Source: Oscillospiraceae bacterium
GTDB taxonomy: Bacteria > Bacillota > Clostridia > Oscillospirales > CAG-272
Reading direction: 5' to 3'
Length of the DNA stretch: 32,313 bases
Assembly: GCA_015063585.1 (NCBI GenBank)
Contig: SVTW01000024.1
Coordinates: 1-32,313 of the forward strand
Below are positions 17,334 through 24,813 of this stretch, one piece after another. The notes beneath the pieces were generated by a model that made no database searches, was not told the DNA's origin, and was given only the letters and a program-made list of their open reading frames with translations. A program made the translations under genes and the position numbers. Position 1 is the stretch's first letter, and the number at the start of each line of letters is the position of its first letter.

Positions 17334-18416
17334 TTATCCGTTTTGTTCTTCGTCGGTTGTGGATTCCGATCCGTCCGCCCGCGGGGCTTGGATCACCTCC
17401 ACACTGTCAATGGAGCTGTCAGTCTCCTCGGTTGGCTCATCCTGACCGATCAGCTTTTGAAATTCCTTCTCAACAATTTCCTCTCGGCTGCTCTTTCGAG
17501 GCTCGGCAGGCGTTTTTACTCTTGCAACGTTTTCAAGCATTTCCAAATATTCCTTACGCATATTGGCACGCTTGAGACGCAAATACGCGTTTCCTGCAAT
17601 ATAGGTCATCAAAATATCGCGGAGCGTTTTCCCATCAACGTCGCGCAACAGCTTTCCGTCCTGCGCAACCGAAACGATCCCCGTCTGCTCGGATACCACG
17701 ATCACAAGCGCATCACTCACCTCGGTAATGCCAACAGCCGCGCGGTGACGGGTTCCCATCGTTCCGAAATTCATCTTGCTTTTGGTGGAAGGAAGCACAC
17801 AGCTTGCCGCCCAAATACGCATATCACGAATGATCAAAGCACCGTCATGAAGCGGAGCTCCGTTATAAAAAAGATTCTGCAAAAGCTTGGAGCTGACACG
17901 CGCATCCACGATTTTTCCCGTTTCCACGTACTCGCCCAGCTTTGTTAATCCTTCAAACACAATCAACGCACCGGTGCGGGATCCCGCCATTTTTTCAACT
18001 GCATCGGCGGTCTCGTCGGCAACCGCGCGCGCTTGATCCATACGCTTTTTCGGAATGGTATTGCTTCTCGGATTAAACAGAGTCAAATTTCCGATTTGCT
18101 CCAGCAGATCGCGGATCTCTGGTTGGAAGATAACAACAATGCTGAAAAACGCGGCAGCGGAAAAGAGCCGTACGATAAAATTAAGAGTGGGAAGCTTCAG
18201 CGACGTAATAATGGTGCTGACGATCACAACGGCAACAAGACCGAACACAACGCGGCCTGCGCGACGGTTTCGGGTAAAGCGGTAGAGCTGATAAAGAATG
18301 ACTGCAAGAAGCAAAATGTCCACCGCATCCCAAATTCCGATATTCAGGATCGGCGTGATAACATATTGGGTTGCAAAATGAGAAATCTCACTCCAAATTT
18401 TCGTCAAAAAATCCAT
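17334..18416 (-). CDS. cdaA: Membrane diadenylate cyclase CdaA (DacA)
   Basis: CdaA makes cyclic di-AMP from two ATP. Three N-terminal transmembrane helices lie at about 31-46, 56-72 and 80-97. The DAC domain carries both catalytic signatures: DGA (191-193, in PLHDGALIIRD) and GTRHRAA (221-227). A hydrophilic acidic C-terminal extension of about 70 residues follows, with little recognisable structure. GGAGG lies 8 nt before the ATG. cdaA leads the unit that continues with the CdaR-like microprotein; no glmM is seen downstream, unlike the usual cdaA-cdaR-glmM order. Confidence 0.95.
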   Translation of the reverse strand: MDFLTKIWSEISHFATQYVITPILNIGIWDAVDILLLAVILYQLYRFTRNRRAGRVVFGLVAVVIVSTIITSLKLPTLNFIVRLFSAAAFFSIVVIFQPEIRDLLEQIGNLTLFNPRSNTIPKKRMDQARAVADETADAVEKMAGSRTGALIVFEGLTKLGEYVETGKIVDARVSSKLLQNLFYNGAPLHDGALIIRDMRIWAASCVLPSTKSKMNFGTMGTRHRAAVGITEVSDALVIVVSEQTGIVSVAQDGKLLRDVDGKTLRDILMTYIAGNAYLRLKRANMRKEYLEMLENVARVKTPAEPRKSSREEIVEKEFQKLIGQDEPTEETDSSIDSVEVIQAPRADGSESTTDEEQNG

Positions 18417-18479
18417 TGGGCGCGCCTCCGCATCATGCTAAAAATTTACTGCTGCGTAAAAAATCGAATACTTATTTAT

Positions 18480-18508
18480 ATTATATCATATTCATTAAAA
18501 AATTCCAA
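18480..18508 (-). promoter_or_regulatory. Promoter of the cdaA-led operon
   Basis: On the minus strand TTGGAA (18508-18503), a 17-nt spacer and TATAAT (18485-18480) preceded by TGA (an extended -10) are seen. The cdaA start is about 63 nt downstream of the -10. Confidence 0.7.
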
Positions 18509-18551
18509 TAGATTTTATAAAAAAAATCTTTTTTTTTGTAAAAAAAGAGAA

Positions 18552-18607
18552 CAAAAAAACGCGTTATCCCCCACTGTAACAGTTACCTGTGAAGGACAAC
18601 GCGTTTT
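18552..18607 (-). terminator. Large hairpin terminator of pncB
   Basis: On the minus strand AAAACGCGTTGTCC pairs with GGATAACGCGTTTT (18607-18594 and about 18569-18556), 14 bp with one G-U pair. An inner GTAAC/GTTAC helix lies in the loop. A T-rich tract follows the stem. It lies 17 bp after the pncB stop and upstream of the cdaA promoter, so it insulates the two units. Confidence 0.85.
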
Positions 18608-18623
18608 GATTTATTGAAATGGA

Positions 18624-20093
18624 TCAGTTCTCATCCCCGTCGGTATAAACGCCTTTGGCGCGAAGCATGTTATGCTTGATATCCCAAAGCTTTTGTGACA
18701 GGTCAACGTAATAATTATGCGGGTTGCTGAAGCGGCGAACCTCATCCCACATACCTGCGATCTCATCGGCACAGTGCTGACGGATCTGTGCAAGCGTGGG
18801 AAGCGTATACACCTGTTCTCCGTTTTTGAAAATCGGTTGGAGAAGCTCCTCTGCGGTAAAATTCTCAAGCGTTTTCCGCTTCCACGTGTGATGCGGATCA
18901 AAAATTTCAAGCGGCTTGGTATCGTCAATCGTTTCGTCCCAAACGCAGAGCAGATCTACCTCTGCTTTTCCCGTGTCACGTCCGCGCAGACGATAGATCT
19001 TTTTGAAATGCGGAGTCGTAATTTTGCCTACATTCTCGCTGATCTTGATTTTCGGTTTGATCGATCCGTCCGCGCGCTCTACCGCGCAAAGCTTATACAC
19101 GCCGCCGAAAACAGGGTCGCTCTTGGCGGTGATCAAGCGCTCGCCAACGCCGAATGCGTCCACCTCTGCCCCCTGTCGGATCAGCTCACGGATCAGATAT
19201 TCATCAAGAGAGTTGGAAATGACGATCCGACACTCGGTCCAGCCTGCGTCATCCAGCATTTTACGAACCTTTTTGGTCAGATAAGTAATATCGCCCGAGT
19301 CGATTCGGATACCGCACTTGCGAATCCCCTTGGGGGCTAACACCTCGTTAAATACGCGAATCGCATTCGGGATTCCCGATTCAACAACGTTATAGGTATC
19401 CACCAGGAGCGTGGCATTGTTGGGATAGATCTCACAGTAGGTTTTGAACGCCTCATATTCCGAATCAAACATCTGTACCCAAGAATGTGCCATCGTTCCG
19501 GTTGCGGGAACCCCGTAAACCTGATCGGTGATCGTGCAGGCGGTTGCGTTGACACCGCCGATATATGCGGCGCGCGCGCCCAAAATTGCGGCGTCCGCTC
19601 CCTGCGCCCGTCTGGAGCCAAACTCACTGATTGCTCTTCCCTTTGCGGCACGCGTAAGTCTTGCCGCCTTGGTGGCGATCAAGGATTGATGGTTGATCAT
19701 CATTAAAACGTAAGTTTCGATAAACTGTGCCTCGATCGCGCGTCCGCGCACGATCATCAAAGGCTCACCCGGGAACACAACGGTGCCTTCGGGAATGGCC
19801 CAGATATCACCGCGGAAACGGAAATCCTTTAGAAATGCAAGGAAAGACTCCGAGAAGCAGCCTTTGGAGCGCAAAAATGCAATGTCGTCCTCTGTAAAGT
19901 GCAGATTTTTGATATATTCCACTACTTGCTCAAGCCCCGCTACCACGGCAAAGCCGCCGTTGTCGGGATTGTTGCGATAAAACACGTCAAAATAAACGAT
20001 CTTATCGCTCATACCGCATTCAAAATAACCATTGCTCATGGTCAGTTCGTAGAAATCACAGAGCATCGTCAAATTTCTGGATATGTCTTTCAT
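18624..20093 (-). CDS. pncB: Nicotinate phosphoribosyltransferase
   Basis: This enzyme joins nicotinate and PRPP to nicotinate mononucleotide (NAD salvage, Preiss-Handler pathway). The 489-residue protein shows the family N-terminus (MLCDFYELTMSNGYFECG), the FGSRRAQG segment near 154-161, and SHSW-like MAHSWVQMF near 203. The active-site stretch GIRIDSGDI is at about 262-270. It is a single-gene unit with its own promoter and terminator. NAD supply fits the NADH-linked hydrogenase and flavoprotein metabolism nearby, but no regulatory link is visible. Confidence 0.96.
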   Translation of the reverse strand: MKDISRNLTMLCDFYELTMSNGYFECGMSDKIVYFDVFYRNNPDNGGFAVVAGLEQVVEYIKNLHFTEDDIAFLRSKGCFSESFLAFLKDFRFRGDIWAIPEGTVVFPGEPLMIVRGRAIEAQFIETYVLMMINHQSLIATKAARLTRAAKGRAISEFGSRRAQGADAAILGARAAYIGGVNATACTITDQVYGVPATGTMAHSWVQMFDSEYEAFKTYCEIYPNNATLLVDTYNVVESGIPNAIRVFNEVLAPKGIRKCGIRIDSGDITYLTKKVRKMLDDAGWTECRIVISNSLDEYLIRELIRQGAEVDAFGVGERLITAKSDPVFGGVYKLCAVERADGSIKPKIKISENVGKITTPHFKKIYRLRGRDTGKAEVDLLCVWDETIDDTKPLEIFDPHHTWKRKTLENFTAEELLQPIFKNGEQVYTLPTLAQIRQHCADEIAGMWDEVRRFSNPHNYYVDLSQKLWDIKHNMLRAKGVYTDGDEN

Positions 20094-20134
20094 ATTCTTC
20101 TTCCTTTCATCGGAGAGATGGTTTCGTTTTATTC

Positions 20135-20163
20135 AGTATATCACATTCTTTTTCTTTTTTCAA
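20135..20163 (-). promoter_or_regulatory. Promoter of pncB
   Basis: On the minus strand TTGAAA (20163-20158), a 17-nt spacer and TATACT (20140-20135) lie about 42 nt before the pncB ATG. The -35 abuts the hairpin at 20164-20194. Confidence 0.7.
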
Positions 20164-20194
20164 GAGCATGTGCAAAAAATGCGGAAACATGCTC
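20164..20194 (-). other. Hairpin after the polysaccharide deacetylase gene
   Basis: GAGCATGT (20164-20171) pairs with ACATGCTC (20187-20194), with a nested GCA/TGC around six A. It is 8 bp past the deacetylase stop. The bases after the stem on the minus strand are TTG then A-rich, not a T tract, so it is a weak terminator at best. Confidence 0.45.
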
Positions 20195-20201
20195 AAAAAA
20201 A

Positions 20202-20909
20202 TCAATCAAAGAGCAAAACCTCGCGGTTTGTTCCGTAGAAAATCTCCTCACGTCCTGCAATCTTGCAGCAAAATGCCTCAAATTGCGCCCAACGTTCGGG
20301 GTAAAGATCAAACTCATAGGAGTGTCCCCAAATATAGAACAGCATTGGATCATCGGGCTCGGCAGAGAGAAAACGGTCTGCCATGTCAAAAAGACGGTCC
20401 CATTCACCGTGATGATAAACGGTGCCGCGAAAGCGGTAAAGATCGTCATATGGTTTGAAAATTCCGGTAGTTTTGATGTCTCTCGCATAACGGATTCCCG
20501 TTTGTTCGCGTATCAATTTTGCAACACGTGCGTCGTTATTTTCGCCGCCTCCCGGATATGCCATGCCAATGACCTCATATCCAACAAGTGCGGAAAGCTT
20601 GACGCGGTCCTCTTCCACCTGCCGAATGATCTCGGTGTCATCCGTGATTTTCGGCAAGCTCGGATGTGTGAGGGTGTGCGCGGCAACCTCATGCCCCGCA
20701 TAGATCGAACGCACGTCCGAAGGTGAAACCTTGTCATGGCGAACCTTCCTGCCCTTGATCTCCAATTCTCCCGTTCTTCCCAACAGTTCGGAATTGAGAT
20801 TAAATGTGGCTTTCAGTCCATAACGGTTAAAAATTTCCACCAAACGAATATCCTGCGTCACGCCATCATCATAGCTGAATGTGATCGCCTTCTTTTTTCC
20901 TCCGTACAT
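20202..20909 (-). CDS. Polysaccharide deacetylase (NodB-type) family protein
   Basis: A 235-residue carbohydrate esterase family 4-like protein. Metal-site motifs are visible: FSYDDG (11-16) and HTLTH (78-82), plus AYPGGG (117-122). No signal peptide is present, so it appears cytoplasmic, unlike secreted chitin or peptidoglycan deacetylases. The start at 20909 is supported by AAAGGAG 8 nt upstream; the frame extends to 21005 but would overlap the promoter. Its substrate is unknown. It is divergent from the XRE leader unit, with both promoters within 90 bp. Confidence 0.85.
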   Translation of the reverse strand: MYGGKKKAITFSYDDGVTQDIRLVEIFNRYGLKATFNLNSELLGRTGELEIKGRKVRHDKVSPSDVRSIYAGHEVAAHTLTHPSLPKITDDTEIIRQVEEDRVKLSALVGYEVIGMAYPGGGENNDARVAKLIREQTGIRYARDIKTTGIFKPYDDLYRFRGTVYHHGEWDRLFDMADRFLSAEPDDPMLFYIWGHSYEFDLYPERWAQFEAFCCKIAGREEIFYGTNREVLLFD

Positions 20910-20934
20910 TTCCGCTACTCCTTTATTTTTTCTA

Positions 20935-20963
20935 ATTATAGCATATTTTCTGACAAAAAGCAA
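20935..20963 (-). promoter_or_regulatory. Promoter of the polysaccharide deacetylase gene
   Basis: On the minus strand TTGCTT (20963-20958), 17 nt, then TATAAT (20940-20935), about 25 nt before the start codon. This gives a very short leader. Confidence 0.6.
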
Positions 20964-20992
20964 GAAAAATGTTAAATTGAACCAACGGTTGA

Positions 20993-21021
20993 TTGACAAA
21001 AACAAAAAATTCTGTTATACT
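20993..21021 (+). promoter_or_regulatory. Promoter of the leader peptide/XRE unit
   Basis: Perfect TTGACA (20993-20998), a 17-nt spacer and TATACT (21016-21021). No other promoter is seen before the XRE start at 21277, so this one probably serves both the leader and the regulator. Confidence 0.8.
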
Positions 21022-21094
21022 ATGTTTGTCGGTGTTTTCGGGAAGTACAACCGAGAATGCACGATCAAATTTTTTAAGAAAGGAGGCGGTCTGA

Positions 21095-21157
21095 ATGTCT
21101 AAGAAAAACAATAACGGATGTTTTACCCTCGCCTCAAAGGTGGTTCTCGCTCGATAA
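21095..21157 (+). CDS. 20-residue leader peptide ahead of the XRE regulator
   Basis: ATG at 21095 with AAAGGAGG (21080-21087) 7 nt upstream opens a 20-codon frame ending in TAA at 21155. The peptide is basic and not hydrophobic (begins MSKKNNNGCF, ends VVLAR). The stop codon lies in the loop of a GCTCG/CGAGC hairpin (21149-21153 and 21160-21164). Its CGGATG (21115-21120) is complementary to CATCCG in the 5' arm of the downstream terminator. No family is recognised. The position suggests a regulatory leader, though a free-standing microprotein is possible. Confidence 0.55.
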   Translation: MSKKNNNGCFTLASKVVLAR

Positions 21158-21203
21158 TACGAGCATCCTTCCATTTGTTGGCAGGTTAATCCCGTGTTTT
21201 TCG

Positions 21204-21239
21204 GGTGCATCCGTACATTGTTGCGGATGCACCTTTTTT
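21204..21239 (+). terminator. Intrinsic terminator or attenuator between leader peptide and XRE gene
   Basis: GGTGCATCCG (21204-21213) and CGGATGCACC (21224-21233) form a perfect 10-bp stem with a 10-nt loop, followed by six T. It lies between a strong promoter and a gene without its own promoter, so some read-through or control is needed. A smaller CCCG/CGGG hairpin (21191-21205) overlaps its first two bases. Confidence 0.85.
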
Positions 21240-21276
21240 ATCCCATACTTCAGCCGAAAAAACAAGGAGATTATAC

Positions 21277-21495
21277 GTGTTAAATATGGAAAGCTTTGGC
21301 CGCAGACTTGCTTATCTGCGCCATCAACAAAATTTGACGCAACGAACGATTGCTGAACACTGTTGCGTCTCGGTTCAAGCCGTTTCCAAATGGGAACGCG
21401 GGCAATCCTGCCCCGATATTCTGATTCTTGATGAGCTTGCCTCGGTTCTCGGTGTTGAGGTGAAGGATCTCTTTTTGACAGATGACGCAGGATAA
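21277..21495 (+). CDS. XRE-family helix-turn-helix regulator
   Basis: A 72-residue DNA-binding protein made of a single HTH_3 domain. The helix-turn-helix runs from about LTQRTIAEHCCVSVQAVSKW to ERGQSCPDI, with the usual LxxLAxxLGVxxxxLF ending. I choose the GTG at 21277 because AAGGAG (21264-21269) is 7 nt away; the ATG at 21286 is 16 nt away. Frames starting further upstream would run through the terminator. It has no effector domain. The target could be the flanking deacetylase or esterase genes (inference). Confidence 0.88.
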   Translation: MLNMESFGRRLAYLRHQQNLTQRTIAEHCCVSVQAVSKWERGQSCPDILILDELASVLGVEVKDLFLTDDAG

Positions 21496-21502
21496 GAAAA
21501 AA

Positions 21503-21534
21503 AGAGGATCTCGTAGAGTAGATTCTCTTTTTTT
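21503..21534 (+). terminator. Terminator of the XRE gene
   Basis: AGAGGATCT (21503-21511) pairs with AGATTCTCT (21520-21528) through one G-T wobble, followed by seven T. It lies 8 bp after the stop codon. Confidence 0.85.
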
Positions 21535-21535
21535 C

Positions 21536-21564
21536 TTGACAATTTTGAGAAAATGTGTTATATT
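21536..21564 (+). promoter_or_regulatory. Promoter of the esterase lipoprotein
   Basis: Perfect TTGACA (21536-21541), 17-nt spacer, TATATT (21559-21564). It begins at the T tract of the XRE terminator. It rules out the upstream in-frame ATG at 21553 as the esterase start. Confidence 0.8.
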
Positions 21565-21588
21565 AGAAAAAAAGAATGGAGGCTTGAA

Positions 21589-22782
21589 GTGAAAAACGTT
21601 ATTTTAAAGAAAATCCTTTCAGGCATTTTATTGCTTGCGATCTGTCTGACGCTCCCCGGGGGCCTGCTTGCATGCTCGCCTGCAAACATACCGGAAGCCC
21701 CCTCAGACACAGAATCCAATTCCGAGTCAAACACTACCGATCAGGAGGAATCGACATTGAAGGACACAACCGAAAGCACAAACGAGCAGGACAGCTCGGA
21801 TGAGACACAATCGAATGAAAAAACGATTGACCTTTACCTGATTGCGGGGCAATCAAACGCCACGGGGTGCACACAAATCAAGAAATTTTCCGATGCATAT
21901 GACTGGGCTCCTGAATTGAAGCAGGGATTTTCCAACGTACATTATGCAGGAAATTCGCGTTCCAACGGCTCTGAGCCGCGCGATCGGATCATTGCGTGGC
22001 AAAAAACAACCTTTGGATTGGGAATCGATGCGGCACACTTTGGCCCCGAAGCCGGTATGGCAAAAGCCTTGTCTGTTTACTATAATGAGGAAAGCGGAAA
22101 GCATGCGGGTATGATCAAATACGCGTTTGGCGGTTCCAGCCTTTTGAATGACACGACCGGGTCCACCGCAAAAGACGGAAACTGGGTCTCCCCCACTTAT
22201 CAAAAAACGCTCCCATCGAGTGAGGTCGTTCCCAACGTAACGGGTCAGATGTACCGTAATTTTTTAGCACAGGTAGAGAAAAACGTTTCGGAATTGATGG
22301 AATACGGCGGCTACACCTCGGTACGGATCTGCGGGCTTTATTGGATGCAGGGGTGTGCCAACAAGAGCAAACCGAACGAATATGAGCTGGCATTCAAATG
22401 CTTTGCGATCGACGTTCGCAAGGACCTTTCGGAGATCATGAAGAAATATACGGGGAGCGATGATGATTGCGGTGCCTCCAAAATGCCGATCATTGTTGGA
22501 ACCATTTCGCAAACGCAAAATCTGACAAGTGCCTCCACCGAATCGGTGAACATCACCTTTATCAACATGCAAAAAAGCTTTGCCAAGAAAATTGACAATT
22601 GCTACGTGGTAGATAATTCGGCTTACCCGATCACAGCATGGGAAAACGGCACGCAAGTAATCAAAGGAAGCGACCGTTGGCACTGGAATCAAGCTGACAT
22701 GCTGGAAATTGGAAAGAACGTGGGCGACGCGATGCTCTACTGTGCCGGCATTACAAAAACAGATCCCTTCCCTGCCTCTTAA
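21589..22782 (+). CDS. SGNH/SASA-type (sialate O-acetylesterase-like) lipoprotein
   Basis: A 397-residue secreted esterase. It has a signal peptide with an LLAC lipobox (Cys29), a Ser/Thr/Glu/Asp-rich linker (about 32-78), and then a SASA/SGNH hydrolase domain. The nucleophile motif GQSN is at 87-90, and DRWH with His365 fits the catalytic Asp-x-x-His. The domain family removes acetyl groups from sialic acid or plant and bacterial polysaccharides; the substrate is not determined. The start is the GTG at 21589, with GGAGG 6 nt upstream. It has its own promoter and terminator. Whether it works with the BNR protein at 393-1613 is speculation. Confidence 0.85.
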   Translation: MKNVILKKILSGILLLAICLTLPGGLLACSPANIPEAPSDTESNSESNTTDQEESTLKDTTESTNEQDSSDETQSNEKTIDLYLIAGQSNATGCTQIKKFSDAYDWAPELKQGFSNVHYAGNSRSNGSEPRDRIIAWQKTTFGLGIDAAHFGPEAGMAKALSVYYNEESGKHAGMIKYAFGGSSLLNDTTGSTAKDGNWVSPTYQKTLPSSEVVPNVTGQMYRNFLAQVEKNVSELMEYGGYTSVRICGLYWMQGCANKSKPNEYELAFKCFAIDVRKDLSEIMKKYTGSDDDCGASKMPIIVGTISQTQNLTSASTESVNITFINMQKSFAKKIDNCYVVDNSAYPITAWENGTQVIKGSDRWHWNQADMLEIGKNVGDAMLYCAGITKTDPFPAS

Positions 22783-22797
22783 ATTTTTACAAAAACA

Positions 22798-22845
22798 GCG
22801 GGCATCACAGCTATGATCCTCATATCTGTGATGCCCGCCTTTTTT
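22798..22845 (+). terminator. Terminator of the esterase lipoprotein gene
   Basis: GCGGGCATCACAG (22798-22810) and CTGTGATGCCCGC (22826-22838) form a perfect 13-bp stem, followed by CTTTTTT. Confidence 0.92.
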
Positions 22846-22855
22846 ATAACACATA

Positions 22856-22897
22856 GGGGGTGAGTCAAATGCAAAAATGCATTTGGTACTCACCCCC
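22856..22897 (+). repeat. Intergenic hairpin repeat, copy 1
   Basis: GGGGGTGAGT (22856-22865) pairs with ACTCACCCCC (22888-22897). CAAATGCA pairs with TGCATTTG inside, with a two-base bulge and an AAAA loop. Three bases later GTTTTTGC follows. A related sequence is found inverted at 31696-31734. Confidence 0.8.
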
Positions 22898-22928
22898 GAC
22901 GTTTTTGCTTTGCGGCTAAACACCGCAA

Positions 22929-22953
22929 TTTTCGACTGCTTTGCAGTCGAAAA
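22929..22953. other. Perfect hairpin in the esterase/hydA gap
   Basis: TTTTCGACTGC (22929-22939), loop TTT, GCAGTCGAAAA (22943-22953). TTGCGG and CCGCAA segments flank it (22910-22915, 22923-22928, 22954-22959) and can form a second small hairpin. Function unknown. Confidence 0.6.
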
Positions 22954-22971
22954 CCGCAAATTCCGCGCTAC

Positions 22972-22996
22972 AAAAAAGCCTACCGTCGGCTTTTTT
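22972..22996 (-). terminator. Terminator of the hyd operon (bidirectional shape)
   Basis: AAAAAAGCC (22972-22980) and GGCTTTTTT (22988-22996) form a 9-bp stem with a T run on either strand. On the minus strand it follows the hydA stop by about 38 nt. A second perfect hairpin, GAGGCTGCG/CGCAGCCTC (23002-23010 and 23018-23026), stands between it and hydA. Confidence 0.75.
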
Positions 22997-23033
22997 GAGC
23001 AGAGGCTGCGCCAATGACGCAGCCTCAAAGGTC

Positions 23034-24794
23034 TTACTGATACAGACCTCTCTTAACATAGGTGGTGTGCAGGATCTCGTGTGCCTTGTGGCTGTTGGGT
23101 TCACCAAAGAACTCATCATACAGCTTCTGAACAGCGAGGTTGTCCTGAGACTTACGCAAAGAATCGTTTGCGTCGTCATTGTACAGAACAGCCGCACGAA
23201 CAGCGCGCAGGTCGGTGTTCATACGAACCGATGCGGGCTGAATGGGCTGACCGCCGCCGTTTACACAGCCGCCGGGGCATCCCATGATCTCGATGAACTG
23301 AACGTCGAGCTCGCCTGCCTTAACCTTGTTGAGCAGCTTCTTTGCCATGCCCGTGCTCGATGCAACCGCAACGTTTACGGTCAGATCGCCAAGCTTGTAG
23401 GAAGCGGTCTTAATGCCCTCGGTTCCGCGAACCTCGGTAAAGTCAACCTTCTCAAGCTTCTTGCCGAGAATAACCTCTGCTGCGTAACGGAGAGCTGCCT
23501 CCATAACACCGCCGGTTGCGCCGAAGATCGCGCCGGCACCCGATCCGATTGCGAAAGGATCGTCAAACTTCGCGTCCTCAAGAGCGCGGAAGTTGATGCC
23601 TGCCTTGTGGATCATTCTGCCAACCTCGCGAGTGGTGATCGCATAGTCAACGTCGGGAACGCCTGCTGCCGCCTGATTGGGTCTGCCAACCTCAAACTTC
23701 TTTGCGGTACAAGGAATTGCAGAAACCATCACGATATCCTTGGGATCCCAGCCCATCTTCTGTGCATAGTAGGTTTTAACCACTGCACCGAACATCTGCT
23801 GAGGAGACTTACAGGTGGAGAGATTCTCGGTGTATTCCGGGAAGTAGTGCTCGCAGTATTTGATCCATCCGGGCGAGCAGGAGGTGATCATCGGCAGTGC
23901 GCCACCGTTCTTGATTCTGCCCAGAAGCTCATTTGCTTCCTCAACGATGGTCAAGTCTGCGGTGAGGTTCATATCGTAAACGCCATCAAAGCCAAGAGCC
24001 TTGAGTGCCGCTACCATCTTGCCCTCGCAGTCGGTGCCGGGCTCGTAGCCAAAGCACTCGCCGATCTGTGCGCGCACGGAAGGTGCGGTGCAGATTACGG
24101 TGTGCTTGGTGGGATCAGCCAATGCCTCGAATACTTCGTCGGTGTCGTCTCTCTCATAAAGAGCGCCAACCGGACATGCAACGATACACTGACCGCAGTT
24201 GATACAAGAAGTATTTGCAAGTGCTTCGCCAAACTGCGAACCGATGTAGGTATCAAATCCGCGGTTGTTAGCGCCAATTACACCGATCTCCTGGATCTTT
24301 GCGCAGGTTGCAACGCAACGACGGCAAAGAACACACTTGCTGTTATCACGAATGATGGGAGAGTTCGCGTCGATTACAGACTCGGTCTTTTCCCCAACAA
24401 AGGTAGAGGAGGTTACACCATACTCGCGGCAAAGGGTTTGCAGCTCACAGTTGGTGGAGCGTACGCAAGAGAGGCAATCCTGATTGTGGTTGGAGAGCAA
24501 CAGCTCAAGGTTCATTTTGCGCGAAGCGGCGATCTTGGGCGTGTTGGTCTTGATCTCCATTCCCTCGGTACAGGGATATACGCAGGCGGTTACCATGCGC
24601 CAAGGACCAAGTGCGGGACCGCGCATTTCAGCAACCTCTACAAGGCAGAGACGGCATGCGCCGATCTCGTTGATGTCTTTCAAATAGCAGAGCGTAGGAA
24701 TATCAATATGCGCTGCTTTTGCGGCTTCCAGAACCGTGGAACCCTTGGCGACCGAATAGTTGACGCCGTTAATTTTTACATTAATCATATCCAT
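23034..24794 (-). CDS. hydA: HydA, catalytic subunit of NAD(H)-linked [FeFe]-hydrogenase
   Basis: A 586-residue group A [FeFe]-hydrogenase that evolves or oxidises H2 at the H-cluster. In order it has an N-terminal [2Fe-2S] domain (C36, C47, C50, C71), a His/Cys [4Fe-4S] segment (HNQDCLSCVRSTNCELQTLC), two ferredoxin-type clusters (CVLCRRCVATC; CINCGQCIVACP), then the H domain. H-cluster motifs are TSCSPGW (304-310), IPCTAKKFE (360-368) and EIMGCPGGCVNGGGQP (502-517). The first has Ser where TSCCPxW has its second Cys. I choose the ATG at 24794, 11 nt after AAAGGAG. With HydB and HydC it would form the electron-bifurcating complex that uses NADH and ferredoxin. Confidence 0.95.
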   Translation of the reverse strand: MDMINVKINGVNYSVAKGSTVLEAAKAAHIDIPTLCYLKDINEIGACRLCLVEVAEMRGPALGPWRMVTACVYPCTEGMEIKTNTPKIAASRKMNLELLLSNHNQDCLSCVRSTNCELQTLCREYGVTSSTFVGEKTESVIDANSPIIRDNSKCVLCRRCVATCAKIQEIGVIGANNRGFDTYIGSQFGEALANTSCINCGQCIVACPVGALYERDDTDEVFEALADPTKHTVICTAPSVRAQIGECFGYEPGTDCEGKMVAALKALGFDGVYDMNLTADLTIVEEANELLGRIKNGGALPMITSCSPGWIKYCEHYFPEYTENLSTCKSPQQMFGAVVKTYYAQKMGWDPKDIVMVSAIPCTAKKFEVGRPNQAAAGVPDVDYAITTREVGRMIHKAGINFRALEDAKFDDPFAIGSGAGAIFGATGGVMEAALRYAAEVILGKKLEKVDFTEVRGTEGIKTASYKLGDLTVNVAVASSTGMAKKLLNKVKAGELDVQFIEIMGCPGGCVNGGGQPIQPASVRMNTDLRAVRAAVLYNDDANDSLRKSQDNLAVQKLYDEFFGEPNSHKAHEILHTTYVKRGLYQ

Positions 24795-24813
24795 TGTCCA
24801 CAATTCTCCTTTC

